Assembly (NCBI GenBank): GCA_002900995.3
Contig: CM035310.1
Span: forward strand, 2,468,138-2,532,137
Direction of reading: 5' to 3'
Origin: Ganoderma boninense
Lineage: Eukaryota; Basidiomycota; Agaricomycetes; Polyporales; Polyporaceae
Length of the DNA: 64,000 nucleotides
Below the pieces are notes generated by a model. The model was not told the origin of the DNA, did not search any database, and worked only from the letters and a program-made list of their open reading frames with translations. This document shows positions 10,950 to 23,773 of the stretch, one piece after another. Made by a program: the position numbers and the translations under genes. Numbering within the stretch: the stretch's first letter is position 1; every line of letters begins with the position of its first letter.

Positions 10950-13500
10950 ATGACGGTGAGCGAAGTGATTATGGAGGGATGCACCACAGATTTGAGACCC
11001 ACCCACTGCGAACGCGAGGTTGATATCTGTGCCATTGGACAGCCAGGTAGACCATGCATGTGTCCGCCTTCGGCGTCGCATTGCAACCTGTCCTCCGGGC
11101 TGAACCTTACCTTACGGGTGAGGGGGCCGACCGGGGTTCTAGTATGGCGTAGGCTCTGCCTATCTCCGTGCCGCTGTCTTCATCATCTCGATGGTAAGAT
11201 GACCAGTCCCGCATACCGAAAATGCACCTGCCTTTTAGGACGACAGGCTTGCTGCGCAACCGTGCATGTGTGGCTCGACTCGTCCACGTTGCGGGCTAGG
11301 CGAGTGGGTTGAACATGCGGCGCAAGGAACGGAATCGCGTACCGGTATGCGCGCGCGACGCCGACTTCGGGTACCCTTCGGATTCCAAGGCAATCTGTTG
11401 GCAAGTGGGTTCGCCTCTGTTCGCCGCCGAGCCACACACGAGCCGCCCGCGTTGTCACGCTCTCGGAGACATCCTTCTCTGCGCGGTCCATTTGCATCCA
11501 TCGTTCCTGAGTTAGGCATCGCTTGCGACCGACTGACCTGGCGTACCTTCTGGGTATAGTTACACCCGGTCATGTCTCCCGATAAAGTCTGCAACGCGGA
11601 TGAAGACGCTTGGACGGTCTGCGCGCATTTTGGCACAGCAAGTAGCGCTACCAGCATCCCGCACGATTGACATGGTTCGCGTGTTTATTCCCGGTGAAAA
11701 AGCATCCCGGTGGGTTGGAACGTGAAATGTCCACAAGACCGTGAGCTAAGGATGGTGCGGCTTGCGAGTCTGGGTGACATCATCCCTATCGCATCGCAAT
11801 CGTAAAGGAGATCAGCATGATCGCGTCCCTGCAGCTGTCAGAGGAGGGAGGAGTGTGAACCTTTCTGAAATTCCCGGGATATTGCGCCTAATATGACACT
11901 GAGCGAGGTGGGCGACGTACTAGAACCTAAACAGAAAACTTTGCCCAATACTGTGCGCGGCGGGTATCCCATGTTTAATTTGTGGCACCGGTGTGGCACG
12001 TTCTTGAGACCAGTCGCGATGAACGATTACGGGGCTATACTCCAAGCAGAAGAGGAATTCAGTAAGTTTCAAAGCCTCCACTGTAAACGAGCATCCTCAT
12101 CTGCAGTTAGTTATGTATGGCAGAATGGCTGCAGGCCCTCTGGGTTACGAATGCTCACCGTGGTAGCGGTGATTGGTCGCGCACGTTATTTATCCTACAA
12201 GACAACGCTGCCTTCCGCCTTGCTGCTTTACACTGGACTAGTTGAAAGGAGTTTTGACCTGTTGCTGTTTGAACATTGTCAGAAGGTCTAGCAAAAGCCT
12301 TCGGTTAAATCACGCTCCCTACACCTCATCACGACTAACTGGGTATTCGGAGCCTAAGTTGTCCCGGGCTAACGACATCTGTGAAACACATGGCAAAAAG
12401 TTAGCCAATCTTCCAAAGACAGGCAGCCTTTGAAAAAATATTACTTCAGAAAAGAATTCGAATCGCTGATGGCTAAGACGAAGTGGGGATAGCATGTCAC
12501 TCATGACATACACCCTAACCTCTTCAAGTAAGTATAAAGAGATGCACTTATACGAACCCACACGAGGGGCCTGCAGTCCAACCGGTCGTAAACATATACA
12601 GTGGAGCCAATAAACAGCGTTGATGAGGAGCCACAGTTCGTTCATCGATTGCAAAAGTTGTCGTAGCGAGGGGCGTGATCTACGCGGTGCAAAGCGTAAC
12701 ACTCACGAAGGAATAGCTACGTCGTCACCGCACGTGTTGATCTGGACTCGCCCATCGAGGCGTCAGTTTCAGAATCGAGGAATAGAAATCGCCGAGGCAG
12801 GTATCTTCAGCTATGGAGCTTCAGGCTAACAGTGGACCTGGAAATATGACATGTGCTTCGAGGGCAGTGATAATTCCCTGATAATTCCTGTGGAACGATG
12901 CGATTCGTCCACAAGGGAATGGCTTGGATTTATCATTGGGCAACCGTTATTAGACTGTGTAGGAACTGACCTCAGATTGATTGAACCGGCTAGAATGACA
13001 CTGGCAGCAAGCTTCGTCTGAGGGAACCACGGAATCTTGTTGTCCACCACCTCCGCTCGCACGACGACCTCACATGCAAGAAACTAGTCTCATGCGCCGC
13101 TCCCAACAAGTCAGTCACAGACGGATATTTCGTGCGTAAATCAAAGCATGCCTCAGGGCTCGCCACTGTGTGGGGTTTCCAGCGGCTCGTTGATGGTCTA
13201 AAATCAAGAACTTGATCAGGTAAGCGGGGCTCAACTGAGGTATTTGATTGGGTAATAGAGCAAGCATAGTTGAGTAAATGCCATGATCATTAAAGGTAAC
13301 ACTCGCCATTAAATGATACTCAATAGGATATTATTCTTGATAAGCTCGTTACTTGCCTGGCGCGGCGCGTAGCCTGCTCGTTCCCGTCTCCATTGTCCGG
13401 CTCCTCCTTCACTGTCTTCTATACTAGCACTGGTGCTTTTCCTGCCGATCTAGGGGCTACTTGACTCTCCTTCTCTCTGTGAAACCTCACGAAGCCTCTC
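10950..13500. other. 2.5 kb region without a recognisable gene
   Basis: It lies between the P450 start and the adaptin start. Open frames are short on both strands (11183-11657, 11893-12291, 12319-12702) and show no domain or consistent splice structure. The stretch 12,000-13,330 is visibly more AT-rich than the flanks. It may hold regulatory sequence, an unrecognised lineage-specific gene or decayed repeats. Confidence 0.4.
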
Positions 13501-13517
13501 GAAGCCGGCCGAACAAT

Positions 13518-16500
13518 ATGTCGAGTTTTCGTGCTCCGCCCCGGAAGGGAGAGAACTTTGAACTCGCTGCTGATTTAAACAGCGAGTACAAGGAGAAGCG
13601 GAAGGATGCGATAAAGCGTGTCATTGCGAACATGACGGTGCAGAAAGGTGAGTCCACGCCGTTGTTTGCGGCCGTATATGCGTACCGATAGACAACCAAG
13701 ACGTCAGCGGTCTCTTCCCCGACGTCCTCAAGAACATGCAGACGGACGATCTCGAGCAGAAGAAGCTCGTGTACCTCTACCTCATGAACTACGCCAAGAC
13801 ACAGCCGGAACTCGTTATCCTCGCCGTGAACACATTCGTGAAGGACACAGACGATCCCAACCCGCCTCGTACGCGCGCTCGCGATCAGGACCATGGGTTG
13901 TCTCCGCGCGGAGAAGATCATCGATTACTTGTGCGACCCCCTCCAGAAATGCTTGAAGGACGACAACCCGTATGTACGCAAGACTGCGGCACTTTGCGTC
14001 GCCAAACTGTACGACCTGAAGCCGGAGCTGGTGATAGAGAATGGGTTCCTCGAGCAACTACGGGACATGATCGCGGACAGCAATCCTATGGTATGTGTCA
14101 CTATGCTGTCTAGGAAGTCCCGTTCCCTCGATGGACGTCAAAATGAGTCCATGGAGGATACCTGGACAACGGCCGTGCGCCGCGGCTGTAAGCCATTCGA
14201 TTCGCTTGTTGTCAGCAGTGCGGACCGTTTGGCAGTGGAATCGTATGCTGCGTTGCTTCCAAGTAGTAAAGGGAGTGTCCGATACTACAGTGGATGTTCA
14301 GTGACTGCGACGCGCATGCTAGCTTATGCCAATCAGCGTGCGGTGGTTTCCTACAAATAGCCTCGTCGCATGAATGTGGCTTTATGGGCCAGGCATGGAG
14401 CAACGATGATCAACAGACATTGCAATGAGCTCTTGAATTTGTTCTATCCCTGTAACCGTCTCGTTTGTCTAAAATGTCCAGCTGATGACCTCTTAAAAGG
14501 TGGTAGCAAATACCGTCGCTGCGCTATCAGATATCCATTTGGCCGCAGTTACCGCTGGTGTCCCAAGAGATCAGTTCCCAATCACGACCGATATCGTCAA
14601 CAAGCTTTTGGTAGCGCTCAACGAGTGCTCAGAATGGGGACGAGTAGCCATCCTGAATGTGCTTTCACGCTACACAGCAGAAGACGCCGGCGAGAGCGAG
14701 CACATATGCGAACGTGTCGTCCCTCAGTTCCAACATGCCAACGCAAGCGTCGTACTTTCTGCCATTAAGGTACTTCAACCACTTCTGACTTCCTCATCGT
14801 TGTTCTCTCGATACAAACCTTTTGTGTTAGGTTGTCATGATCCACATGCGCGAAATCAACTCCGAAAACCTCGTCAAAACGCTCGTCCGCAAGATGGCGC
14901 CACCATTGGTGACGCTCCTCTCCAACCCTCCAGAGGTGCAATGGGTCGCCCTTCGGAACATCAACCTCCTGCTCCAAAAGCGGCCAGACATGCTATCCAA
15001 TGAGATGCGCGTGTTCTTCTGCAAGTACAATGACCCGACTCTACGTCAAAGTGGAGAAGTTGGATATCATGGTCCGCCTAGCCTCCGAGAACAACGTTGA
15101 CCCGCTATTGAGCGAGCTGAAAGAGTGCGTTTCTCTCTCAATCCTACTGTATGGATATGATGCGCTAACGTGGGCTACGCCATCTAGGTACTCTCAAGAG
15201 GTCGATGTCGACTTCGTCCGGAGAAGTATCAAGGCGATCGGCCAAACTGCGATCAAGATCGACGAGGCGGCCGAACGTTGCGTCAACGTCTTGCTCGAGC
15301 TCATCGACACCCGGGTTAGCTATGTTGTACAGGAAGCTGTGGTCGTCATGAAGGTTCGTTGTTTACCAATCTTGTGCCTTGCGGCTGTATGCATCACGAA
15401 GGGCATGATGCTTACCAGTGAGTTTTCTTCTTTGTGACAGGACATCTTCCGGAAGTATCCGTCGACATACGAGGGTGTCATCCCGACACTATGCGCAAAC
15501 CTTGACGAGCTTGATGAACCTGAAGCCAAGGCATCGCTCATCTGGATCATCGGCGAATACGCAAAGAAGATCGACAATGCTGACGAACTGCTCAGTATTT
15601 TCGTGGACACATTCACCGAAGAGTCGTACCCTGTGCGTAACCGGGTCTGTGGTGGAAAAGTCCAAGATGCTGAACTCGACTCTTGACCGCGTCGCTTGCC
15701 GTGTGGTTGTGAATGACAGGTGCAACTGCAAACGTTGACGGCTGTTGTGAAGCTGTATCTTCAGAAGCCAGAGAGCTCGCAAGCTCTCGTGCAGAAGGTG
15801 CTCAACACTGCGACGAAAGACTGCGATTCACCAGATGTTCGGGACCGCGCATACATCTACTGGCGGTTACTGTCTACGGATCCTGGCGCTGCCAAGGTGA
15901 GTTTTCTTTACATACGGCCAACACTTCGGTCACGACCTGACTGTCATACGTGCAGGCCGTTGTCTTGTCCGTGCGTCCACCTATCACTCTTCCTCGAACA
16001 ACAGTCTCGGCAGGACTGCTCGAGGAACTACTCGGCGAGATCCCTTTGCTTGCAAGTGTATACCACAAACCAGCAGAGACGTTCGTTGGGCAGGGACGGG
16101 TTGGTGCCGATTCAATGCAACAACGAAAAGGAAGCGAGTGCGTGCACAGGTCTTCCGACAACGAATTTGGTGCTAACTTGTCCATGAGTGCAGCCCCTCG
16201 GACGACCGCCTCGCAACACAAAAAGCCCTGCAGACCGTCGCGGCGGGCCAGCAGGCAGAGAACCTTCTCGACTTCGACGACGATGTTCAGAACGACGGCC
16301 AGCCTTCCGGCCTCGCCGCGACCACTATCTTCTCGCAGACTCCCGCGGCAGCGAACCTCCTCGCGGGGACGTCGAGCAACCCGCTCGACGACCTTGTCTC
16401 CATCTTCGGCAATGCAAGCCTCACCGCGACTCCAGCTACACCTGCAAACGGTTTGGGTGGGTTCGGCTTCGGGGGTGCCCCCCTTACCCCTGCAGCGCCG

Positions 16501-16587
16501 TCGATCACTCCCACAGCGCTTTCACCCCAACCTCCACAGCAACAGCCCGCGCAGTCTGGCCAGGACGATTTGCTGGGTCTGTTCTGA
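13518..16587 (+). CDS. APL2: AP-1 complex beta subunit (beta adaptin), earless
   Basis: Large subunit of the clathrin adaptor AP-1, acting at trans-Golgi and endosome membranes. From ATG 13518 the N-terminus ([16 protein letters not shown], then [22 protein letters not shown]) is the canonical beta-adaptin start. It is followed by the Armadillo-repeat trunk: [89 protein letters not shown] and [15 protein letters not shown]. The hinge carries a clathrin box (LLDFD) and the protein ends DDLLGLF at TGA 16585-16587. There is no C-terminal ear domain after the hinge, so the predicted chain is about 720-740 residues, as I expect for many basidiomycete AP-1 beta subunits. One intron (14091-14499, about 409 nt) is far longer than its neighbours. 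Confidence 0.95.
14091..14499 (+). other. Unusually long intron of the beta-adaptin gene
   Basis: Donor GTATGT directly follows ...AATCCTATG and the acceptor aaaag precedes GTGGTAGCAAAT, restoring the conserved ADSNPM-VVANTV trunk sequence. The 409-nt length contrasts with about 50-75 nt for other introns in this gene. I found no obvious inverted repeats at its ends. Confidence 0.85.
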
Positions 16588-17210
16588 GTTCGTAGTCCAC
16601 GGGTGATAGAGGCTCGTTTTGTGTTGCTATCGTGTACGTTCCTCTGTTATCTAGTGTAATACCCTTTTTCCTGGACCTTCTTGTGTCTCCGCTAACCTCA
16701 AGCGTATGGTCTGGTGAGGTGAGCGCTTTACTCCATCCAGCGTGGTTCCATGTCGCTAATGGATGGTTCCTCTTGCTCAAGTTGTACATCGTACCGGATG
16801 CAATTTCGGGTGACGGTCTTGGTTAGGCTCGAGTCACGTCGAGTCAGTGCGGCTCCGAACAAACATGAGCGAAATGACGACATTCATCCCGTCGCAGCGG
16901 CGTATATGCCGATGTCGGGAAATCAAAATGGTCGAGCCTCCCTCACCACCCTCCACTTGGGCCTGAGTGTGGTGAGTCGTGCTTGGAGAACAATTCTTTG
17001 CGACCATGGATTGCGTATTGTAGTATGCAGCTCTTAGGTTGACAGCGGCGGGACCTGACCCACAGAACTCTCCAAATGCGAACGCTGACTCCTTCCTAAC
17101 TTCAACCTCTAGAATCTATCTTTCACGTGCCGTTGGCTGTTGTCTAGGAGATGGCTGTAGTCTATGTGCCGGGGAGAGTCATCCTCGGGACCGAAAGACC
17201 AAGGTGGAGA
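16588..17210. other. Intergenic region between adaptin and oxidoreductase
   Basis: About 620 bp with short frames only and nothing recognised. It should contain the adaptin 3' UTR and the oxidoreductase promoter. Confidence 0.4.
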
Positions 17211-17216
17211 TATATA
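17211..17216 (+). promoter_or_regulatory. TATA box of the oxidoreductase gene
   Basis: TATATA lies about 70 bp upstream of the ATG at 17285, a normal fungal spacing, in an otherwise GC-rich stretch. Confidence 0.55.
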
Positions 17217-17284
17217 GGGAGGCTCGAGGACGGCAGCGAAACGTTAGAGCTCCCTGCACCTCGCCCGCGAGCCCATTCATCGTC

Positions 17285-18568
17285 ATGTCTTCCCAGCAGA
17301 AAGCACTCTTCCTCCCATCTGGGGGCGCCCCGCTCGTCGTCCAGACCACTGATATCCCCAAGCCAAAGCCAGGAGAGCTACTCGTGAAGGTGGAAGCCGC
17401 TGCGCTGAACCCGATCGATTGGCAAATTCAGGCGTTCGGCCTCTTCATCGAGAAGCACCCATGCATTCTGGGCAGCGACGGTGCTGGCACCGTTGTGGAA
17501 GCCGGCGAAGGAGTGACGTCCTTCGCCGTCGGCGATCGGGTGTAAGCCAGCGATTACAACCACGCTTTCATCCGCGCTAATGACCATCATCGCAGTGCCT
17601 TTCAAGGGGCCCTCGATCCCGTGCAGAAGTCGTTGAGCGGAACGTTTGCTCAGTATACCCTGGTCATCGCTCAGTTCGCTGCCAAGGCATGTAACCACTC
17701 TTCTTGAGCTTCACACGACTCTCATGATTCCCCTCCAGATACCCTCGAACGTATCGTTCGATGCTGCTTCAAGCATTCCCATCGCCTTACCCACTGCCGC
17801 TCTCGTTTTATACAATGAGGATCCGTCTACGCAGTCAGTGAGGCTCACTCCGCCTTGGGCTGAAGGTGGTCGCAGCAAGTATGCAGGCAAGTCAGCCCTG
17901 GTCCTTGGGGGATCCTCTTCCATCGGGCAATATGGTCAGTTTTCTGCTGGGACTGCCGTGAGCGTGGGTTCGCTGATATGTTGCATCGGCGTTGTAGTGA
18001 TCCAGCTCGCTCGTCTCTCGGGTTTCTCCCCCATCATTGCAACGGCCTCGCTGCACAACGCCGAGCACCTGAAGTCCCTGGGCGCGACTCACGTCGTCGA
18101 TCGCAACTTACCGGCAGAGCAGCTCCAAGCTGAAGTAGCGAAACTGGGGGGTGGGCTCATTGATCTCGTTTACGATGCTGTCTCCCTCCCCGAGACACTG
18201 CCCGTTGGGAATGCCTTGACGGCGCCCCAGGGTGACCTTGTTGTCGTCTCTCCTGCGGGGCTCCCTCAAGGAGGCGAATCAAGCAAGAAGGTGCACCTTG
18301 CGCAGGGTCTCCTCATCTTACCGACAAACCATGTCGTGGGCGCGAGCTTGCTCGCCCATTTGCCCAAGCTCCTTGAGGACGGCGACATCAAGGTGCGTAG
18401 GTATGACATGTTGCCTCTATCGTGACTGATGACTCCCCTATCCTTCAGCCCAATCGCACTGAGGTCATCTCCGGCGGCCTCGCTGGCGTTACCTCCGGCC
18501 TGGAACGCCTGAAGAACAAGCAAGTCAGTGGGACGAAGCTCGTGGTGTTCCCTCAGGAGACGGCATAA
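17285..18568 (+). CDS. Zinc-type alcohol dehydrogenase-like oxidoreductase (MDR superfamily, enoyl-reductase type)
   Basis: NAD(P)H-dependent medium-chain reductase, probably cytosolic. The N-terminal GroES-like domain has IPKPKPGELLVKVEAAALNP and ID, then the GSDGAGTVVEAGEGV loop and FAVGDRV. The Rossmann domain has ALVLGGSSSIGQY, split by an intron before VIQLARLSGF, and LKSLGATHVVDR. The end is GLERLKNKQVSGTKLVVFP, stop at 18566-18568. The catalytic-zinc cysteine of true alcohol dehydrogenases is not apparent, so it is closer to the zinc-independent quinone/enoyl reductases (ToxD-like) common in fungi. Four or five introns are needed. A 24-residue insertion before the Rossmann fold (near DPSTQSV...GGRSKYAGKS) is typical of this fungal branch. 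The substrate cannot be read from sequence. Confidence 0.9.
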
Positions 18569-19018
18569 CTCAGCAAAGGGGGACCTTCGCTATGCCTTGT
18601 GCAATTCGATGGTGGTTTTGTCTGGACTCAGTCTAGTGTGGAATACTTCGCTTCCATTCGCAATCAAGTGGTCCGTATAACCAAGGCGGAGTTCTTTTAC
18701 AAAAAGCGTCATTAGACGGTACCTCTGACCTAAGTGCTGCGGAGACTGTTACAGAGTGTGGCAAGTGTGCAACAATCAATCATGTCAGTGCTCAAAATGA
18801 ATGAAGGAGAGCGGCAAGAAAAGTGGTATATAGAGCAGAGCTACGAGTCTACTGTATCAAGAAAGTCGTACACGGTAGAGTATTTATGACGCAGCAAATG
18901 AGTACTCTAGCTAAATACGGGGGATCGCGGTATGCTACTATGTTGGTTAGACATGTATGTGATGGATACTGTATACGACAAATAATGTACAAACAAATCA
19001 CACAAGAGACAGGTGCCT
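18569..19018. other. Convergent intergenic region
   Basis: Contains the 3' ends of the oxidoreductase (+) and the SNF2 gene (-). It is AT-richer than the flanks and no gene is seen. Confidence 0.4.
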
Positions 19019-22000
19019 TCAAAGAGGTAGCTCGCTTTGCTGGCGGTTGCGCTCCCTCTCGCGATTGCCAATACTGGTCATCCCGAAGAGCTGCACGGAG
19101 TCCATAAGCTCATCAATGTCGCCATTGTACAGAGAAACACGTACCGCCTTGATCTGCTTCACGCTCAGCTTGTCCAATTTGCCACCACCACCTTCGCCGA
19201 GGGCAGCCCCTGCAAGACCTACAAGAGAAGACATTGAGATCTTGATACCGCGCATACGTGGAAGGACTTACTGAGTTTAGTCTCCTGCAGGGCGAGCATA
19301 CTGGAAGGAAAACATGTGAGAAATTGAGTTTGGCACTTAGGGCCTTGAATAGCTGGCTTACCGCTCCTCAATGGTGTTCCGGATGACAAGACGCTTGACG
19401 AAGACCTCCTTCTCCTGCCCTAGTCGGTGCACACGGTCGTACGCTTGCGACTCGGCAGCGTAGTTCCAGGAGAGGTCCAGCTACAAGCCAGTCAGCAAAC
19501 GCACCAAATGAAGCAACATAGGCAACCTACTTGATGACACGGTTGGCAGAAACAAGGTTCAAGCCAACGCCGCCACACTTGATGCTGTACAGCGTTCGTA
19601 AATATTGGGAAACGACAGGGAAGTAAGCATTGGCAAAGTAAACTAACCTGACAAGGATGACTTTCGGTCCGCCAATCTGCCTGAATCTGCCCCAAACAAT
19701 GCTCCCTGGCCTCCCTGCTCATCCCTCCATCGTACCTCAGGCTCCGAATGCCGTGCCGGAAGAAGATCTGCTCGCAGAGATCCAACATCGACGTCCCTGT
19801 TATAATCGATTCGCATTCCCACCCACCCGTCAGCACCTCCGCCAGCAATACGACCAACAAGCAGAAGGCGCACTCACACTGCGAGAACACGATCGTCTTG
19901 TCGCCCGTCGACTCCCACTCCTTCAGGTAACCGACCATCTGCAGCATCTTCGCGCTCGACTCGACGTTGCTCCCGCCCTGCTTCCACGTCGCGTACAGGT
20001 TTGCGTCCGGCTTTGGCGGCTCCTCGGAGCTGTCTCGCGATTTTGCTCGCAATTTGTTCGTAGCTTTCGCGTTGTTCGCCCTTCCGCGTCCCTTCGCCAT
20101 GGCCTTTCCTTTACCCTTCCTAGGCGCGTCCGACGCCGAGTCGCTGTCGCTGCTCCCCATGTCTTCGTCGCTGTCCACCCTCCTCGACTTCGCCTTCGTC
20201 TTGCCACCAGCCGCCTTGCCCTTCTTCGCAGGGGCCTTCTTTACTGGTGCCTTCTTGCTGAGTCCCTTACTTTTACCATCGCGCGGGGAGCTCTTCAGCA
20301 TCGTCGAGATGTCGGGCATGCTGTCGTCAGAGTCTTCGTCGCTGCTCGACTCCTCCTCGATGTCGCTGATGTTGATAAGTTCCAGCTTCGGCTTCTTCGC
20401 GGGTGGGGGGGTGCTCTCGCGGCGCTTCTTAGCGTTCCGTGCGGCACGGACGGCAGCGCGGACTTCCTCCTCGGAAGGCATGAACGCGCGTGCGAGGAAC
20501 ACAGAGTTCGGGCGGAGGTCCTGCATCTTCTTGCATGTTGGGCCTATGAGTAGAATATTTTAGCGACCTACGACAGATTGAGACGATGGCCAAGGCGCGT
20601 ACAAGGCCGAAGACCCTTAGCCGCCGCGGTCTCAAACTCCTTCTCGATGCGCAGGTTCTCTTTCTCGTCGTTATTGCCGCTAGAAGACGCATTGCGGTAA
20701 GGAGGCTATTCAATAATGTCGCAGAACCCCTTTGCTACTCACAAGATTCCGTTGTGCTCGATGTCCGACGTGGCGAGGGTTTGAACACATTCTGCCACAA
20801 TTACTTAGTACAGTGCCAACGACCTGTTCGACGACCCGATGTACCCACCTTCACATATCTCGTGACTGCATGACAAAATACGGCCATTGTTCTCCAGGAA
20901 CACTATGATACCATACACCATTAACGACCAACTCAAGCACGGGCACGATCGGAGAAACGAGCACGTACTGTCTCCGCACCGAGGGCAATTCGAGTCCTGC
21001 GCGTCGTCATCATCGTTCTCCCACGCCATCTCGAGTGCCTTCGCGCGGTCCATGAAGCGTTGCTTAAGCTATATGCGCAGAATAAACGCCCCGGCATCAA
21101 TGCCCGTCCGATCACACAACCAGGAATACATACACTGTTGACCCACTTGGACCCCATCAGCCTCGCAGCGCGTGCGAGCTCCTTGTCGCTCTCCGAACCG
21201 AGCAGCGCCGTCGGGTCGTCGAAGCCATCCGTCTCGGACTATCACCGAAATCAGTAAGAATCGCAACTTGAGAAACTATAAAGGAGGCGCACCAAGACGA
21301 GATGTGGGTGCGCGCATATCTGACGCAGGCGGAGGATCAAGACCAAAACGTACTGGTGGCTAGAGAGAGCAAGACCATGAGTATATGCGGGCTCATGGAG
21401 AACAAAGGTGCATTTACTTCTTGAGGAGCGTGTTGTTCTTGATGAACCGGTTGACCTGGATCCGGGCACGCTTCTCGAACGCATCGTACAGCTGTGTGAC
21501 GGGAGGGTTAAGACAAAACATCGACTCCACACGCGCATATATGCGACTCACATCACGTTCGTCCTGCGAGAATTCAATGGTGACCATGTCAATGTGTTTG
21601 GGTTGGAGCTTCAGTATCGGTTCTCCGTCCTATGCGCATCGAATTTGATTAGCACAAATTTATCATAATTCTTAAGGAGGCGCCACATACAATCTGTGCG
21701 TCCTTAGTTCTCCGCAGCAGGATTGGCATGAGAACGCCCTGCGCCCGCTGGCCTGACCACACCAGACGTTCAGTAAGCACGAGCGCGAATATACAAACAG
21801 TGAGCGACTCAAGAGGTTACTTACCAGCAAGGGGCGCATCCTCCAGCTGCACTTTCGCGATGAAGTCATTGAAATCTGACCAATCGCTGGACATATGCGG
21901 TCAGTGCTAGCAACCACCACTATCTTGCCACACTAAATACACACTTGAATGGCCGGAAGCGCCCAAAGCGCAGATACCCATAAATATCGGCCCTACCGTT

Positions 22001-23553
22001 CGGCAGAGCAGTCAGTCTCGCCGTTCTCGCTAAGAGGAACAAAACAGGACATACAGGGTATTCGTGATAGGTGTCCCAGTAAGACACCAGCGGTACTTGG
22101 AACGGATCATCGCGACCGCTTTACTGCAGCGTGTGCTGCGATTGCGAATGAACTGTGCCTCGTCGAGAACCACGCGGAACCATTTGATCTGGGATATCGG
22201 TCCGCTGAAGAATGGACGTATATATGAGTGCATGAAGGTCAGTAAAGTCAAGACGTTGGAACATACCCGTTGTCCCTAAGCCAGTTTAGCTCCTCATCAC
22301 TGTCTACATCTGTGGGAATACTGAAGTCTAGGTTGAGGGTATGATATGTTGTAATGACGATCTGGAAGGCCAAATCAGCACGCATACAAGGTGCGATAAC
22401 AGAGAAACGGGACACATACATCCTTCTCCGCTAGCCGCTTCGGGTCTTTAATCTTGTCCTTCCCATGCTGTATATGCACGTCCCAGATGCCGTTCGCCTT
22501 CGTTTCGAGCTCCTCCTTCCATTGCAGCAGGAGCGCGGCGGGGACGACGATGAGGATCGAGCGGTGGTCGTCCTCCTCCGTCGGCTGATTGAAGACCATG
22601 GTCGCGATCATCTGCACGGTCTTTCCAAGACCCATGTCGTCGGCGAGAATGCCGCCCTTGTGCGGAGAGTTGCGTTCCTGGTCGACCATCCAGCTGACAC
22701 CGATGACCTGGTGCGGAAGTAGGCGGACTTCCATGCCCGGGAGGTAGTCCCGCAAACTGTGCCAAGAGGTCAGACGAATTCCTCAGACCAAGTAAGTGCG
22801 CTAGGGAGGACATGAGGCTCTCGGGGAGAGGTGATGTGCTTCTCATGCAGTCCGGTATGACGCTTTCCGGATAAGGATTTGCCTTCACCTACCCGACGGT
22901 CTTCTCAAGTGCCGAGGACCCTTACTTACGGAACGATCTGATAGGCGAAGGGAAAGCGGTAAATAGACTCACTCTTGGAGGCCGAGCTTCTCCATGGCCT
23001 TCTGGGTCGTCAAGCCGTTCCCCGCGTTGTCAATGCCTTTCGACACGAACTCGGCCATCCTACACAAGATAACATTCGTTCCCGGGTCTTTGTTCAGCAT
23101 ACAGCCTCTTCAGAGCAACGAAAGACGGCACACGCACTTCATTTCCTGGTCCGGACCTCCGCGATCTATCGCTCTAACAGCACCCTCCTTGTCGTAATTC
23201 AAATTGAAGCCTCTCCCCGCTGCGAGCTGGGATCCCCGGGGAGGAGCCGGGGAGGAATCGTCAATATCGTCGCTGTCTTCGTCGAAACCATCGTCGGGGG
23301 TCCTTCGCTTGAGCTGTGATGGTCCAACAAGCCCGAGGAACGAGGCTTCATAGTCGAAAGACGGCGCAGGAGTCACTAGCCTTTGTTTCGCGGGCGTTTT
23401 GAGAGCAGCCAAGGATCCGGGCGGCAATGGCGTGCCAGAGACGAGAGGAAGCGACGTATTAGGAGCAGTATTGTAGAGGAAGTCGGGATTGTCGAGCGCG
23501 GCGAGCACGCGCGACTTGCGCTGTGTCGCCGGAGGTTTGGGGGGTTCGGTCAT
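19019..23553 (-). CDS. SNF2-family ATPase with RING finger (Rad5/Rad16/Uls1 type)
   Basis: Nuclear DNA translocase with a probable E3 ligase module. It starts [20 protein letters not shown] (23553). A disordered N-terminus with an acidic DEDSDDIDD patch follows. The SNF2_N domain has [12 protein letters not shown], Walker A ([16 protein letters not shown]), [14 protein letters not shown], a DEAQ box ([11 protein letters not shown]) and [12 protein letters not shown]. The C3HC4 RING (CPRCG ... CSHEIC) is inserted at about 20.75-21.0 kb between the helicase lobes. A Lys/Ser/Asp-rich linker of roughly 170 residues follows ([34 protein letters not shown]), then the second lobe with [37 protein letters not shown] and YDRVHRLGQ. 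It ends NRQQSELPL at 19019. RING between helicase lobes and no visible HIRAN domain favour Rad16 or Uls1 over Rad5. The gene has about fifteen introns. Confidence 0.92.
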
Positions 23554-23773
23554 GGTGGATGGGGAGAAGGAGCTCGACGCGTCGCGCCCTTGACTCGCGA
23601 CTGGCCCCACTGCGCGCGTCTGCGATACGCATACCACGTGACTGCAACTGACGTAGACGCCCCTTCGCGATGAACACTGGACGTCAAAAACCGCTGCATA
23701 GAACGAGTAATTCATGCGGCATCATAGTGTCTAAAACTGCACCGAAAAGGCTACTACGTTACACAACATTCGT

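Noticed and set aside
19657..20553. 298-codon plus-strand frame opposite the SNF2 gene
   Set aside because: Antisense of the Lys/Ser/Asp-rich linker; low-complexity Leu/Arg translation with no start context.
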